64,000 nt of DNA from Mikania micrantha (GCA_009363875.1 CM018695.1:45627935-45691934); one strand, 5' to 3'. Counted from the first letter of the stretch, positions 34,411 to 45,695 are shown. Notes: generated from the letters alone by a model not told the origin. Numbers and translations: made by a program.

Positions 34411-34830
34411 AATCTTTTGGCTCCAGCCAAGGTTCGGCCCTATGGCCAAATGGTTCGTCCAGAATAATGTGTTCAAAGGTTCGGCTCATGATGGTTCTAT
34501 GGTTCGTTCAACGTCTAAGGGTTCGTCTCACTAAATGGTTCGTTCACATGCATAAGGGTTCGGCAGGTTCCATGATCGACTGGTTCGTGACTTCATAAAG
34601 GTTCGGCTTGCATGGAAACTAGGGTTCGGCTGGTACGTTCACGAACCATGTAGGCTTCGGCTGTGGTTGATGATGCATGAAGGTTCGTCGATCCTCAGCG
34701 AACCATGCAAAGGTTCGCCCTAAGGTTCGCGCAGTCCAGAGGTTCGGCTACAGGCTCGCCGAAGCTGAACAAGGTTCGGCCAGGAAACCTTTTAGGGTTC
34801 GGCTCTAAGAACACCACGAACCTGTTCACC
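34411..34830. repeat. GGTTCG motif array in T3 3' LTR
   Basis: About twenty GGTTCGGC, GGTTCGTC or GGTTCGCC units in 420 bp. The matching array in the other LTR is at about 44220-44640. Confidence 0.7.
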
Positions 34831-35631
34831 TGCAACTTCGCCTCTTTCAAAACTTCAATTCTAAGCCACGATCTAGGTTCAAATCACATCATAGATGTTT
34901 GCTAAAGGTGCGAAAACAAGAATGAGGGGCTAGAACCGGCTTTGGATCGGGTTTTTTACAAAAACACACATGAAAACCCTATTTTTCCGAAACTTCCTTC
35001 GATTATACCTTGATTTTGGCCGGTTAAATCCACTGTTTTCTTGTACAATCTTGTAGAGAATGTTGAGGGCTACGTGTGGACACCAAAAACTCCGAAATCC
35101 GTTGAGAAACGAGCGAGATACGAGCGATTGAAGCTTTGAATTTCTAGAGAGATGAAAGGTTCGCGAGTTTTAGAGAGAGGTGAGGTTGTTGGCTGCATTT
35201 ATGAGGAAAAATAGCCTTGTTCAAGGCTTTTATAGCCCGTGTTGTATTCGGGTCCGTTTCGGTCGCTCGGTTCGCGTTTCCGGAACGTAACGCGTATTTT
35301 ACGCGGATTTGAAATAAAAGAGTTGTTAAACTCATTAAAATGATAAGTTTCAAAATTGTAAAAATATAAAATAATTAATATAATTATTTTTACTCTTCGT
35401 GTGTTGTCGGATCGCTAAACATTCACAATTACGTGTATACCCGCAATCGCGTACGTTTTCCGATCGTATTAAAATATTTAAAGTCGTTTAATCATAATTA
35501 TAAGTTCAACATTCGTATCATTATGGATCGTCACCCATAACCATACTCAGTCTCGCTTACGTATTACGATTCTTGTGAATTAATTAATTGTCATAATATT
35601 CGTCTCAACACTACGCACTAACACTAACCTG

Positions 35632-35693
35632 TTACACCGAACGCAGTATATATATAGGGCTCACTCTCGCTGCCCACCACTGTTTCGATATAA
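35632..35693 (-). other. Covarying hairpin cassette, T3 3' LTR
   Basis: Arms 35632-35641 (TTACACCGAA) and 35684-35693 (TTCGATATAA), as in the LTR at 3919-7657. Confidence 0.6.
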
Positions 35694-35881
35694 CAAGTTA
35701 CTGTTCTTGCTTAGTGAAATCGACTGTAAATAAATAATACATACTTGTTTTCTGATTACTAAGATCCTGTAACACACAAGCACACATTTTGAACATACGA
35801 ATCACATTGATGAACTGAACCATGAATAGACACTGTTCTAACACTGTTCACTACTACATGACTGAATGTACAAATGTTACA

Positions 35882-35899
35882 GTCTCCCCTAGTTAAGGG
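35882..35899 (-). promoter_or_regulatory. Polypurine tract of T3
   Basis: GTCTCCCCTAGTTAAGGG next to the LTR terminus. Confidence 0.75.
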
Positions 35900-35914
35900 A
35901 ATTTCGTCCCGAAA

Positions 35915-38368
35915 TTAACTAGCCGAAGATACTGTAAAAAGATGAGGGTACTTAAGCTTCATCTGGTCTTCACGTTCCCAGGTGAACTCAGCACCGCGTT
36001 TGCCCTCCCATCGTACCTTTACGATCGGGATACGGCTGCGTTTAAGTTTCTTGACCCCATGATCCATGATCTCAACTGGACGTTCTATGAATTGCATGTT
36101 GTTCTGAATCTGTATGTCTTCCAGTGGAATCTGAACATCATGATCCGCCAAGCATTTCTTAAGATTTGATACATGAAAAGTATCATGAACATTGCTTAGC
36201 TCCACTGGAAGTTTGAGTTTGTAGGCTACGGGACCAATCCGTTCCAGGATCTCAAAAGGTCCAACGTACCTTGGTGCAAGTTTCCCTTTCTTCCCGAATC
36301 GGACAACGCCTTTCCAGGGAGAAACTTTGAGTAAGACTCGGTCACCGACTTGAAACTCAAGCGGTTTCCTACGTCGATCGGCATAACTCTTCTGCCGATC
36401 TCGTGCGGCCTTTAGCCGTGACTGAATGATTGTGATCTTGTCTGATGTTTCCTGAATGAGTTCTGGTCCTACGACCTGTGAGTCACCAATCTCGGTCCAA
36501 CAGACCGGTGATCGGCACTTTCTACCATATAGAGCTTCGAATGGTGCACATTGAATGCTCGTATGATAGCTATTGTTATATGAAAACTCAATGAGTGGGA
36601 GATGAGTGTCCCAACTTCCCCCGAAGTCAATGACACAAGAACGAAGCATGTCTTCAAGTGTTTGGATAGTCCTTTCGCTTTGGCCGTCGGTTTGAGGATG
36701 ATACGCCGTGCTAAGAATAACACGCGTTCCCAAAGCCTTTTGCAATGATTGCCAAAAGCGAGAAGTGAAACGACTATCACGATCAGATATGATTGATGTT
36801 GGAGTACCATGACGTGCAATGATTTCGTTGATGTACAATGTGGATAACTTCTCCATCTTGTAATCCTCTCGGATCGGGAGAAAATGAGCAGATTTGGTGA
36901 GTCGATCAACGATCACCCAAATCGAATCAAAACCTCGCGGAGTTCTCGGCAACTTAGTTATGAAATCCATGGAAATTTGCTCCCATTTCCATTGAGGAAT
37001 TTCAGGTTGCTGTAGAAGTCCCGAAGGCTTTTGATGTTCTGCTTTGACTTTTGAACATGTAAGACATTTTCCCACATACAGTGCTATGTCTTTCTTCATT
37101 CCCGGCCACCAGTAAGATGTCCTCAAGTCCTGATACATCTTGTCGGCTCCAGGATGAACTGAGTATCGCGACTTATGAGCCTCATCACAGATGAGTGTGC
37201 GCAATTCTTCAGACTTTGGAATCCAAATGCGGCCGTTGAGATATAACACCCCATCAGATCGAGGTTCTAGTTTCTTCTCAATGCCACAATCCAAGTCTGT
37301 CTTGAGTTGATTGTCTGTTACTACTTGTTGTTGTGCAATACGAATCAAGTCTTTCAAGTTTGGCTGTGTGTTGATCTCCATGGCTCTTACACGAATTGGT
37401 TTGACTGGTTCCTTGCGACTAAGAGCATCCGCCACCACATTGGCTTTACCCGGATGGTAACGAATCTCACAGTCGTAATCAGTTAAAAGCTCAACCCAAC
37501 GTCGTTGTCTCATGTTGAGTTCTTTCTGATTGAGAATGTGTTGCAGGCTCTTGTGGTCTGTATAGATGACACATTTAGTACCGTACAGGTAGTGTCTCCA
37601 AATCTTCAATGCAAAGACCACAGCCCCTAACTCAAGGTCATGAGTAGTGTAATTCTTCTCGTGAACCTTAAGTTGTCTTGAAGCATAAGCAATGACCTTG
37701 TCCCGTTGCATAAGTACACAACCAAGACCAAGGTTTGAAGCATCGCAGTAGACAATGAAATCATCACTGCCTTCTGGAAGACTAAGGATAGGGGAATTGC
37801 ATAACTTCTGTTTAAGAAGTTGAAATGCATCTTCCTGTTTCTGTCCCCATATAAATGCTTGACTTTTCTGAGTCAATGTGGTAAGTGGCAAGGCTATCTT
37901 AGAGAAGTTTGCAATGAATCTTCTGTAATAACCTGCCAAACCCAGAAATGAACGGATCTCTGTCGGAGTGGATGGGGTAGTCCAGTTCTTAATCGCCTCA
38001 ATCTTGGCTGGATCTACATGTATTCCATCCTTGTTTATGACATGTCCTAAGAAGTGAACCTCCTTTAGCCAAAATTCACACTTTGAGAATTTAGCATAGA
38101 GTTGTTCAGTTCTTAGTAACTCTAAGACTTTCCTCAAATGATCTTCATGCTCTTGTTCCGACTTGGAATAAATCAGTATATCATCAATAAAGACAATAAC
38201 AAACTGATCCAAGTAAGGCCTACAGACTCGATTCATCAAGTCCATGAACACTGCGGGTGCATTGGTCAGCCCAAATGGCATAACCACAAACTCATAGTGT
38301 CCATATCGAGTCCTAAATGCCGTCTTTGGTATATCCTCATCATTTACTCTTAACTGATGATACCCAGA
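35915..38368 (-). CDS. Pol of T3: RT C-terminal part, RNase H, integrase, chromodomain
   Basis: Open frame downstream of the internal TGA at 38369-38371. The first ATG is at 38287. Features: MPFGLTNAP and FIDDILIYSK of RT (about 38160-38287), RNase H with YCDASNLG and TDHKSLQHIL, integrase zinc-binding HHCC (about 37040-37200), and catalytic D, D and E in MDFITKLP, SDRDSRF and GQSERTIQ. The last 60-70 residues resemble a chromodomain (KVRWEGKRGAEFTWE, then REDQMKLKYPHLF), intact here and truncated in T2. Chromodomains of this group direct integration to heterochromatin. Confidence 0.92.
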   Translation of the reverse strand, partial: SGYHQLRVNDEDIPKTAFRTRYGHYEFVVMPFGLTNAPAVFMDLMNRVCRPYLDQFVIVFIDDILIYSKSEQEHEDHLRKVLELLRTEQLYAKFSKCEFWLKEVHFLGHVINKDGIHVDPAKIEAIKNWTTPSTPTEIRSFLGLAGYYRRFIANFSKIALPLTTLTQKSQAFIWGQKQEDAFQLLKQKLCNSPILSLPEGSDDFIVYCDASNLGLGCVLMQRDKVIAYASRQLKVHEKNYTTHDLELGAVVFALKIWRHYLYGTKCVIYTDHKSLQHILNQKELNMRQRRWVELLTDYDCEIRYHPGKANVVADALSRKEPVKPIRVRAMEINTQPNLKDLIRIAQQQVVTDNQLKTDLDCGIEKKLEPRSDGVLYLNGRIWIPKSEELRTLICDEAHKSRYSVHPGADKMYQDLRTSYWWPGMKKDIALYVGKCLTCSKVKAEHQKPSGLLQQPEIPQWKWEQISMDFITKLPRTPRGFDSIWVIVDRLTKSAHFLPIREDYKMEKLSTLYINEIIARHGTPTSIISDRDSRFTSRFWQSLQKALGTRVILSTAYHPQTDGQSERTIQTLEDMLRSCVIDFGGSWDTHLPLIEFSYNNSYHTSIQCAPFEALYGRKCRSPVCWTEIGDSQVVGPELIQETSDKITIIQSRLKAARDRQKSYADRRRKPLEFQVGDRVLLKVSPWKGVVRFGKKGKLAPRYVGPFEILERIGPVAYKLKLPVELSNVHDTFHVSNLKKCLADHDVQIPLEDIQIQNNMQFIERPVEIMDHGVKKLKRSRIPIVKVRWEGKRGAEFTWEREDQMKLKYPHLFTVSSAS

Positions 38369-40441
38369 TCATAAGTCAATCTTAGAGAAGCAAGTTGCTC
38401 CCTGTAATTGATCAAACAGATCATCGATCCTGGGCAGAGGATATCTATTCTTGATTGTCAACTTGTTCAGCTCACGATAGTCTATGCACATACGAAATGA
38501 ACCGTCTTTCTTTTTGACAAAGAGAACCGGAGCTCCCCATGGAGAGAAACTCGGTCTTATGAAACCTTTGTCTAAAAGTTCTTGAAGCTGACTAGACAGT
38601 TCTTGCATCTCAGACGGTGATAATCGATACGGTGACTTCGCCACTGGGTTTGCTCCAGGGACGAGATCAATTCTAAACTCCACTTGTCGGACTGGTGGTA
38701 GTCCAGGCAAGTCTTCTGGGAATACGTCTGGATATTCTTTGATAACTGGAACATCTCCAACTGCTTTCTTTTCAGGTTTCTTTTCCACTACATGAGCTAG
38801 GAAAGCATAATATTTCTTCTTCAAGTACTTCCTCGCCTTGATGCACGATACAATCTTCAATCCGCGGCATGGTTTCTCGCCGTAGACTATCATCGTTTCG
38901 CCGGACGGTAAGGGAATTCGAATAAGTTTCTCCGAGCATACGATTTCAGCATTATTCTTAGATAGCCAATCCATTCCTACTACCACTTCGAAGCTTCCGA
39001 GAGTCATAGGAATGAGATCGATAGAGAAAAGATGGTCATTTAATCTTAGCTCACAAGCATTAATGATGGAATCTACAACTATGGTTTTACCATTCGCTAC
39101 TTCTACAGTATAGGGAGCAGTAAGTATAGATAGTTGCATATTAAGCAAAGAAGCAGTATGAGCAGAGATAAAGCTTTTATCAGCACCAGTATCGAATATG
39201 ATAGAAACATAGTGATCATTGATAAGAAATGTACCCGTGATAACTGATGGATCCTCACGTGCTTCAGTAGTCCCAATGACAAAAGCACGAGCGGCAGCAG
39301 TATTGTTGTTGAGTTTTGGACACTGATTTCTGAAGTGTCCCTCTGCTCCACAATTATAACAGGCTCTTCCACCTGTAGCAGTAGTGGTAACAGTTGTTGT
39401 AGCAGCAAGATGAGTAGATCGGCATGTAGCCGCCAAGTGTCCCATACGCCCACATTTGAGACACTTTCTGCATGGAATGTTGAGTAGATGATGGTACTGG
39501 CATTTGGTGCAAAGTGGAAGCGGGCCAGTGTAAGGCTTTCTGACATTAGCAGGTTGTGGCATAGCAGTGATAGGTGTGGCATGAGTAGGTGCAGCCGCAG
39601 TCAACGCTGCAAAGTTCTTGATTGTCTTTTGCTTCTTCTTCTTGGGATGATGCTGTTCAGGCTTCTTGCCTTCTTCAATCTGTGCTCTCTTGAATCCCTT
39701 TCGGGTGAGCACTCCAGACTTCACATATTCTTCGGTGAGTGAAGCACCAAGTTGAATTGCGGCTTCCAAAGTAGTAGGATTATTACCCATGACCGTCCCT
39801 CTAACAACCAGAGGTAAGCCTTCAATATATTTCTCTATCCTGCGGGATAGAGGAGTAACCAAATGGGGCACCAGAATGCACAACTCATGGAACCGAGTTG
39901 TATACTTTGCGTTCTCTCCACTGTCTTGCACCAGATTCCACATCTCCACCTCCAGTTTCTTCAGTTCATGACGTGGACAAAACTTTTCCACAAGTAAGTT
40001 TTTGAATCCGTCCCATGGTAAAGCTAGAGCAACTTCACGTCCTCTGGTGTTCTTCTCAGAATTCCACCAGGTGAGTGCGCCCTTATGAAAAGCGCTTGAG
40101 GCCATCTTGACCTTCAGATTTTCAGGGCATCCAGCGAAGTCGAGAATGTCCTCGATACTTTCCAGCCATTGCAGTAGGCCGGTAGCTCCTTCAGTACCGG
40201 AGTACTTAGGAGGCTTAGCATCGTTGAACTGCTTGAATGTGAAGTTAGCAGTTCCAGTAGTTGTAGCATTGGAGTTATGTGCTGAATCACTAGTACTTCC
40301 CCGAAGATTCTGGGTAATATCAGTGACCATACCAGGGATTACTTCCCTCATATGAACAGCAATAGCTCGTGCAATCTTGTTGATTTCATCGTCGTTGCCA
40401 CTTGTTGAACCCCCTCCGTTAGGATCACGTCGGGGAGGCAT
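38369..40441 (-). CDS. Gag, protease and RT N-terminal part of T3
   Basis: Starts at MPPRR (complement of 40439-40441). An in-frame ATG also lies at 40501. Gag core, zinc knuckles CLKCGRMGHLAATC and CYNCGAEGHFRNQC (near 39440 and 39330), protease FDTGADKSFIS (near 39170-39200) and RT up to the YRELNK and KIDL segment. It ends at an in-frame TGA (38369-38371) where T1 and T2 have a sense codon. Apart from this codon the polyprotein frame runs unbroken from 40501 to 35915. Confidence 0.92.
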   Translation of the reverse strand: MPPRRDPNGGGSTSGNDDEINKIARAIAVHMREVIPGMVTDITQNLRGSTSDSAHNSNATTTGTANFTFKQFNDAKPPKYSGTEGATGLLQWLESIEDILDFAGCPENLKVKMASSAFHKGALTWWNSEKNTRGREVALALPWDGFKNLLVEKFCPRHELKKLEVEMWNLVQDSGENAKYTTRFHELCILVPHLVTPLSRRIEKYIEGLPLVVRGTVMGNNPTTLEAAIQLGASLTEEYVKSGVLTRKGFKRAQIEEGKKPEQHHPKKKKQKTIKNFAALTAAAPTHATPITAMPQPANVRKPYTGPLPLCTKCQYHHLLNIPCRKCLKCGRMGHLAATCRSTHLAATTTVTTTATGGRACYNCGAEGHFRNQCPKLNNNTAAARAFVIGTTEAREDPSVITGTFLINDHYVSIIFDTGADKSFISAHTASLLNMQLSILTAPYTVEVANGKTIVVDSIINACELRLNDHLFSIDLIPMTLGSFEVVVGMDWLSKNNAEIVCSEKLIRIPLPSGETMIVYGEKPCRGLKIVSCIKARKYLKKKYYAFLAHVVEKKPEKKAVGDVPVIKEYPDVFPEDLPGLPPVRQVEFRIDLVPGANPVAKSPYRLSPSEMQELSSQLQELLDKGFIRPSFSPWGAPVLFVKKKDGSFRMCIDYRELNKLTIKNRYPLPRIDDLFDQLQGATCFSKIDL

Positions 40442-40660
40442 TCTACGAATAGAAGCCACAAGCGGGTCAGTAATGAGGAAGGATACAATTGAATTTTTCA
40501 TGATAAGGTCAGTAATATATCCATACTACTAGTATTATCATTCAATTGTATTATGATCTAGTACACGTATAAGTTATCAACTTATTTGCATACTTATCAT
40601 GTGAATATGTACGACGTCCCATGATCTCTCCACCAAACCTACACACTGACACTTTCCCGA

Positions 40661-40720
40661 TATACCGAAAATAGTTTATATATAGGGCTCACTCTCGCTG
40701 TCCACCACCGTTTCGATATA
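40661..40720 (-). other. Covarying hairpin cassette, family 1 leader copy a (T3)
   Basis: Arms 40661-40670 (TATACCGAAA) and 40711-40720 (TTTCGATATA). One base differs from T1 and turns a G-C into a G-U pair in RNA, so the stem is kept. Confidence 0.68.
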
Positions 40721-41169
40721 CCACGATCATGCCCTTGCTAGCATTTGGCAACACGTTTGTACTGATTTCCAAGTATGTTCCATTGATTAAGAATCCCATG
40801 AATCTTTGATCAATTTGAACTATGATTGATTCCATGATTGAACTATGATTATGTTATGCATGCACCTACTAACAGTTGTTAACATGTAGAACTAAATCAT
40901 ACGGGTGTTCTACACTTTCATGTTAACTTATGTCAGTAAGTACTAATGATGTAATCACTTAAGAATTTCACTTAAGGTTTACATTGAAAATGTTCACAAC
41001 TTGATTGATTCACCATAATGTTTGGTTCATCCAAGTTTGAATTGCACTATGATTTGATTCACCAATGATTGTTTCCCAAATGTTTGTAACCCATGAGTTT
41101 GACTAATGTTCCATGTTTCCAGTTGATCCCGAATCCTCACTCCAAATACAAACGCCGGATTCCCCCTAA

Positions 41170-41231
41170 CATACTGAAATAAGCTTATATATAGGGTAAG
41201 CTCTCACCGACCCACCACTTACCTCAACACA
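41170..41231 (-). other. Covarying hairpin cassette, family 1 leader copy b (T3)
   Basis: Arms 41170-41183 and 41218-41231. The G-to-A change at the outer end relative to T1 replaces a wobble pair by a mismatch or a shifted end. The rest pairs as in T1. Confidence 0.6.
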
Positions 41232-41544
41232 TCAGCGTTAATCCGTCGTCTATATGTGGGGCTAAGATTCCAACTGTTGATTGATTATGATTGTTTCATG
41301 ATTGCCTCTTGTTCTGTGACTATGATAACGATTATGTAAACCATGGTTCTTAATTTACTCGAAATCAAAACCTTAGGTTTTAGCATGTGTGTCCTAGGTT
41401 AATTAACCTAGGTTCTCAATACCTACAGTATCGAGTATAATGATCCCTTGTGAGAACTTCAACTAAAGAATACCGTTACACAGATTCTAAGTTATAAAGT
41501 TCCTATGATAATGAACACCTGATAATGATAACAATGATAACAAT

Positions 41545-41880
41545 GACAAGGATTCCAACTCAAGATTCTAAATTAATAGTTCTTGACCTTTGAATTCCTA
41601 TAATGAGCATGACAAGGATTTCAAATCAAGCCTCTAAATTAATAGATCTTGACATTTGAATTCCTATAATGAATATGACAAGGACTTTAGATCAAAGATA
41701 TCAATCTTTGTCTCTAAATCCTATAATGAATATGACAAGAAATCCATATCAAAGATACTGAAAATACAGATCTTTGCCTCTGAATTTCTATAATGATCTC
41801 TGTGTGAGAATTTCAGATCAAGGATACTAAGAATACAGATCCTTGCCTCTGAAATCCTTAAATGCATATGTGTGAGAATT
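41545..41880. repeat. Tandem repeat of about 65 bp in T3 leader
   Basis: Four to six degenerate units homologous to 3196-3665. Unit number and internal length differ from T1. Confidence 0.75.
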
Positions 41881-42106
41881 TAATCCGGTTTCTAAAATTA
41901 TAGAATTCCGGTTCAAATTCTTTGACTCGATGTCTAATCTTAGAAAAATGTCCCTAAGATCTTTCAAGCTTACTGTAGACTTAATGCTCACTTAAGTTAC
42001 TTAGATCTTAAGTATCCTCAAGCCTATAGCACTTAGTCCTATTGGGTAGCTTAGGTTATAGTCTAGGTCATTAAACATTGGGTTTTTCCTAGTTCTCTAC
42101 AACCTT

Positions 42107-42119
42107 GGCTCTGATACCA
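42107..42119 (-). promoter_or_regulatory. Primer-binding site of T3 (initiator tRNA-Met)
   Basis: The complement is TGGTATCAGAGCC, 3 bp from the LTR at 42123. Confidence 0.92.
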
Positions 42120-42122
42120 ACC

Positions 42123-45100
42123 TGTCACACCCCTGCGCCGCGTGCGGAATCCACGGCGCGGTGACGTATGATCAGTTGAATCATGCACAAGTATTGAATA
42201 AGAACAACCACAATGGATTACTACATTTCATAATGTTTAGACAGTTGTTAAGTTACAGACAATCTATCTACCAAAAGAAAGACAACTACAGACCCAAAAT
42301 ATAGTTTACAAAGCAAGACTTCAAACAAGACAATTAAACATTTAGGATTTAGTGTGTTTCTAATCCATCCTAGCATGTTTCTTCATCTTGTTCTATCTTA
42401 GTATGGTCTCCTTAGTTGTCTCTGAGAATGTCTTAAACCTGATTACCTGAAACACGTGAAAAGTAACTGTCAACTACAGACGTAGTTGGTGAGAACAATA
42501 GGTTTAAACAATTGTAAACATGAGTATATGATATAAGGCATAGGTAAGTTAAAGCATCATAAGATTCACACGGATGAGCTGCAACCCAAACTAACATCAA
42601 GTAAGAAAAATGAGTGTAAACAGTCCAATCACTGTTCGCACGAAAGCCAACATATAATATCAAGTCCCAAAACACGTTTTGAGTTAGATAATACATCAGC
42701 AGTTTTGGATAACCATATGACACCAGACCTGCAGTTGGCTTTTAAAAGCAAATTTAAAAGCCAACTCCATCCTGGATAAGAAAACAATGACACCAGACCT
42801 ACAGTTAGCTTTTAAAACAAATTTAAAAGCTAACTCCATCCTGGATAAGAAACAATGAGTCCGCTTTCCCTTGTTGTGATCACCCAGTACTAACGACAAT
42901 GAAACTTGATGGGTTTATAAGTTTGTTTACAACAATTGACACCATGTTCTGAATCTTACTTTAACCGGATGTGTTAATGCCTTATTTGATGACATGAATT
43001 GAAAAGCCTGGATTTAATTCCACGAATTAAATCCTTTGTTTTGAATACCATGAAATGAACCACTTGATTTGAATACCATGATGTGAACAACTTGATTTGA
43101 ATACCATGTTTTGATCAACTTGATTTGAATACCATGTTTTGAACCACTGGATATGAATACCATGTTGTGAACCACTTGTTTTGAATACCATGATGTGATG
43201 ACCTTGTGTAATAACAAGGTTTATAACAAAAGAGTTTGTAAAATCCTTTATCAAAAAGTGTTTATCCTTCATAAATACATTTGAGTGAATCAATTACAAA
43301 ACAGTTCAAAATCCCTTATAAAACCTTTTTAATGAAAAGAGTTTAGTAATTGACAAGTAATTTAAAACAGTTGACAATTTCTTTAAACAATTGATGAATC
43401 CCTTGGATTCGTAAGATGAACCTGTAATGTTTATGAAATACACATAACTTGTGTAATGAAACAAGATTGAAATAGTGGTTTTGATCACGTGTTCCACCCC
43501 AAAACAGTTATAAAACAGTAAAAGAGGGGCTAAAGTTCTCACCTGTCTGCAGTAGACTCTGAACTAAACAGTTAGCAAGTAGCAAACAGGACTTCTAATT
43601 GTTTCCTATAACATTGTAATCATACATAAGATATAGGATTTACAATTGTATAACTTTGATTCAATGATTGACTTGTGTTCACTTGAACTTGTTTAACTTG
43701 ATTACTTGATTGATCATGGGTTCAAGAAACTTGTGTAATGATCTTTTGTGCAACAACATGCTTGCTTCACATTTGTTTAAGTGTTTGATAAACCATTTGT
43801 TAACATGAGTTGTGAAAAGCTGTTCAAATGTTTAAGTCTTTGTGTTGTGAATTAATTCCATGAACGGTTAAGTTACACTTAAACCATTAATGATTAATTC
43901 ACAATTGTCAAGTTATGATTCAATAATATGCTTTGAACCTATGTAACCACAATGGTTCTTGAATCAAGTCCATGTGTCACTTAGGTTCACGATGGGCCGA
44001 ATGAATGTGGTGTTAGGCCCAATGGATGTGATGTTGGCCCAACAACATGAAATTAGGCCTTGCAACACCCCAACACATTATTAACCCGATTTGATTCCAA
44101 TTGGGTCATGTACAACTTAATTGGGCTTAGTTCCATCTATGGGTCAAGTTGATTTGTGGAGTTGGGCCGGATATGGTGGGATTGGGCCGAAGGTTTACGG
44201 CTGCCAACTTTGGGCAGCGAATCTTTTGGCTCCAGCCAAGGTTCGGCCCTATGGCCAAATGGTTCGTCCAGAATAATGTGTTCAAAGGTTCGGCTCATGA
44301 TGGTTCTATGGTTCGTTCAACGTCTAAGGGTTCGTCTCACTAAATGGTTCGTTCACATGCATAAGGGTTCGGCAGGTTCCATGATCGACTGGTTCGTGAC
44401 TTCATAAAGGTTCGGCTTGCATGGAAACTAGGGTTCGGCTGGTACGTTCACGAACCATGTAGGCTTCGGCTGTGGTTGATGATGCATGAAGGTTCGTCGA
44501 TCCTCAGCGAACCATGCAAAGGTTCGCCCTAAGGTTCGCGCAGTCCAGAGGTTCGGCTACAGGCTCGCCGAAGCTGAACAAGGTTCGGCCAGGAAACCTT
44601 TTAGGGTTCGGCTCTAAGAACACCACGAACCTGTTCACCTGCAACTTCGCCTCTTTCAAAACTTCAATTCTAAGCCACGATCTAGGTTCAAATCACATCA
44701 TAGATGTTTGCTAAAGGTGCGAAAACAAGAATGAGGGGCTAGAACCGGCTTTGGATCGGGTTTTTTACAAAAACACACATGAAAACCCTATTTTTCCGAA
44801 ACTTCCTTCGATTATACCTTGATTTTGGCCGGTTAAATCCACTGTTTTCTTGTACAATCTTGTAGAGAATGTTGAGGGCTACGTGTGGACACCAAAAACT
44901 CCGAAATCCGTTGAGAAACGAGCGAGATACGAGCGATTGAAGCTTTGAATTTCTAGAGAGATGAAAGGTTCGCGAGTTTTAGAGAGAGGTGAGGTTGTTG
45001 GCTGCATTTATGAGGAAAAATAGCCTTGTTCAAGGCTTTTATAGCCCGTGTTGTATTCGGGTCCGTTTCGGTCGCTCGGTTCGCGTTTCCGGAACGTAAC

Positions 45101-45690
45101 GCGTATTTTACGCGGATTTGAAATAAAAGAGTTGTTAAACTCATTAAAATGATGAGTTTCAAAATTGTAAAAATATAAAATAATTAATATAATTATTTTT
45201 ACTCTTCGTGTGTTGTCGGATCGTTAAACATTCACAATTACGTGTATACCCGCAATCGCGTACGTTTTCCGATCGTATTAAAATATTTAAAGTCGTTTAA
45301 TCATAATTATAAGTTCAACATTCGTATCATTATGGATCGTCACCCATAACCATACTCAGTCTCGCTTACGTATTACGATTCTTGTGAATTAATTAATTGT
45401 CATAATATTCGTCTCAACACTACGCACTAACACTAACCTGTTACACCGAACGCAGTATATATATAGGGCTCACTCTCGCTGCCCACCACTGTTTCGATAT
45501 AACAAGTTACTGTTCTTGCTTAGTGAAATCGACTGTAAATAAATAATACATACTTGTTTTCTGATTACTAAGATCCTGTAACACACAAGCACACATTTTG
45601 AACATACGAATCACATTGATGAACTGAACCATGAATAGACACTGTTCTAACACTGTTCACTACTACATGACTGAATGTACAAATGTTACA
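42123..45690 (-). repeat. 5' LTR of T3
   Basis: 3568 bp, same length as 32314-35881 and about 99.8 % identical by eye. It contains the same hairpins, 30-bp tandem repeat (43037-43199), GGTTCG array and hairpin cassette. Confidence 0.96.
45441..45502 (-). other. Covarying hairpin cassette, T3 5' LTR
   Basis: Arms 45441-45450 and 45493-45502, identical to 35632-35693. Confidence 0.6.
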
Positions 45691-45695
45691 CTGCC

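Larger units (their letters stand above)
32314..35881 (-). repeat. 3' LTR of T3
   Basis: TGTCACA...TGTTACA, 3568 bp. It contains two palindromic hairpins (32924-32957 and 32994-33026), the 30-bp tandem repeat (33228-33390), a GGTTCG array (34411-34830) and a hairpin cassette (35632-35693). Confidence 0.96.
40442..42106 (-). other. T3 leader between PBS and gag
   Basis: Homologous to the T1 leader, with two hairpin cassettes (40661-40720 and 41170-41231) and a shorter tandem-repeat block (about 41545-41880). Confidence 0.78.
32314..45690 (-). mobile_element. T3: complete young Tekay-like element (family 1)
   Basis: 13,377 bp, two 3568-bp LTRs, flanked by CTGCC at 32309-32313 and 45691-45695. 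It has a PPT, complete gag-pol with one nonsense codon, leader and PBS. About seven LTR differences by eye (near 32619, 32622, 32871, 33613, 33833, 35344 and 35414) imply a very recent insertion. It is the innermost element of the nest. Confidence 0.97.
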
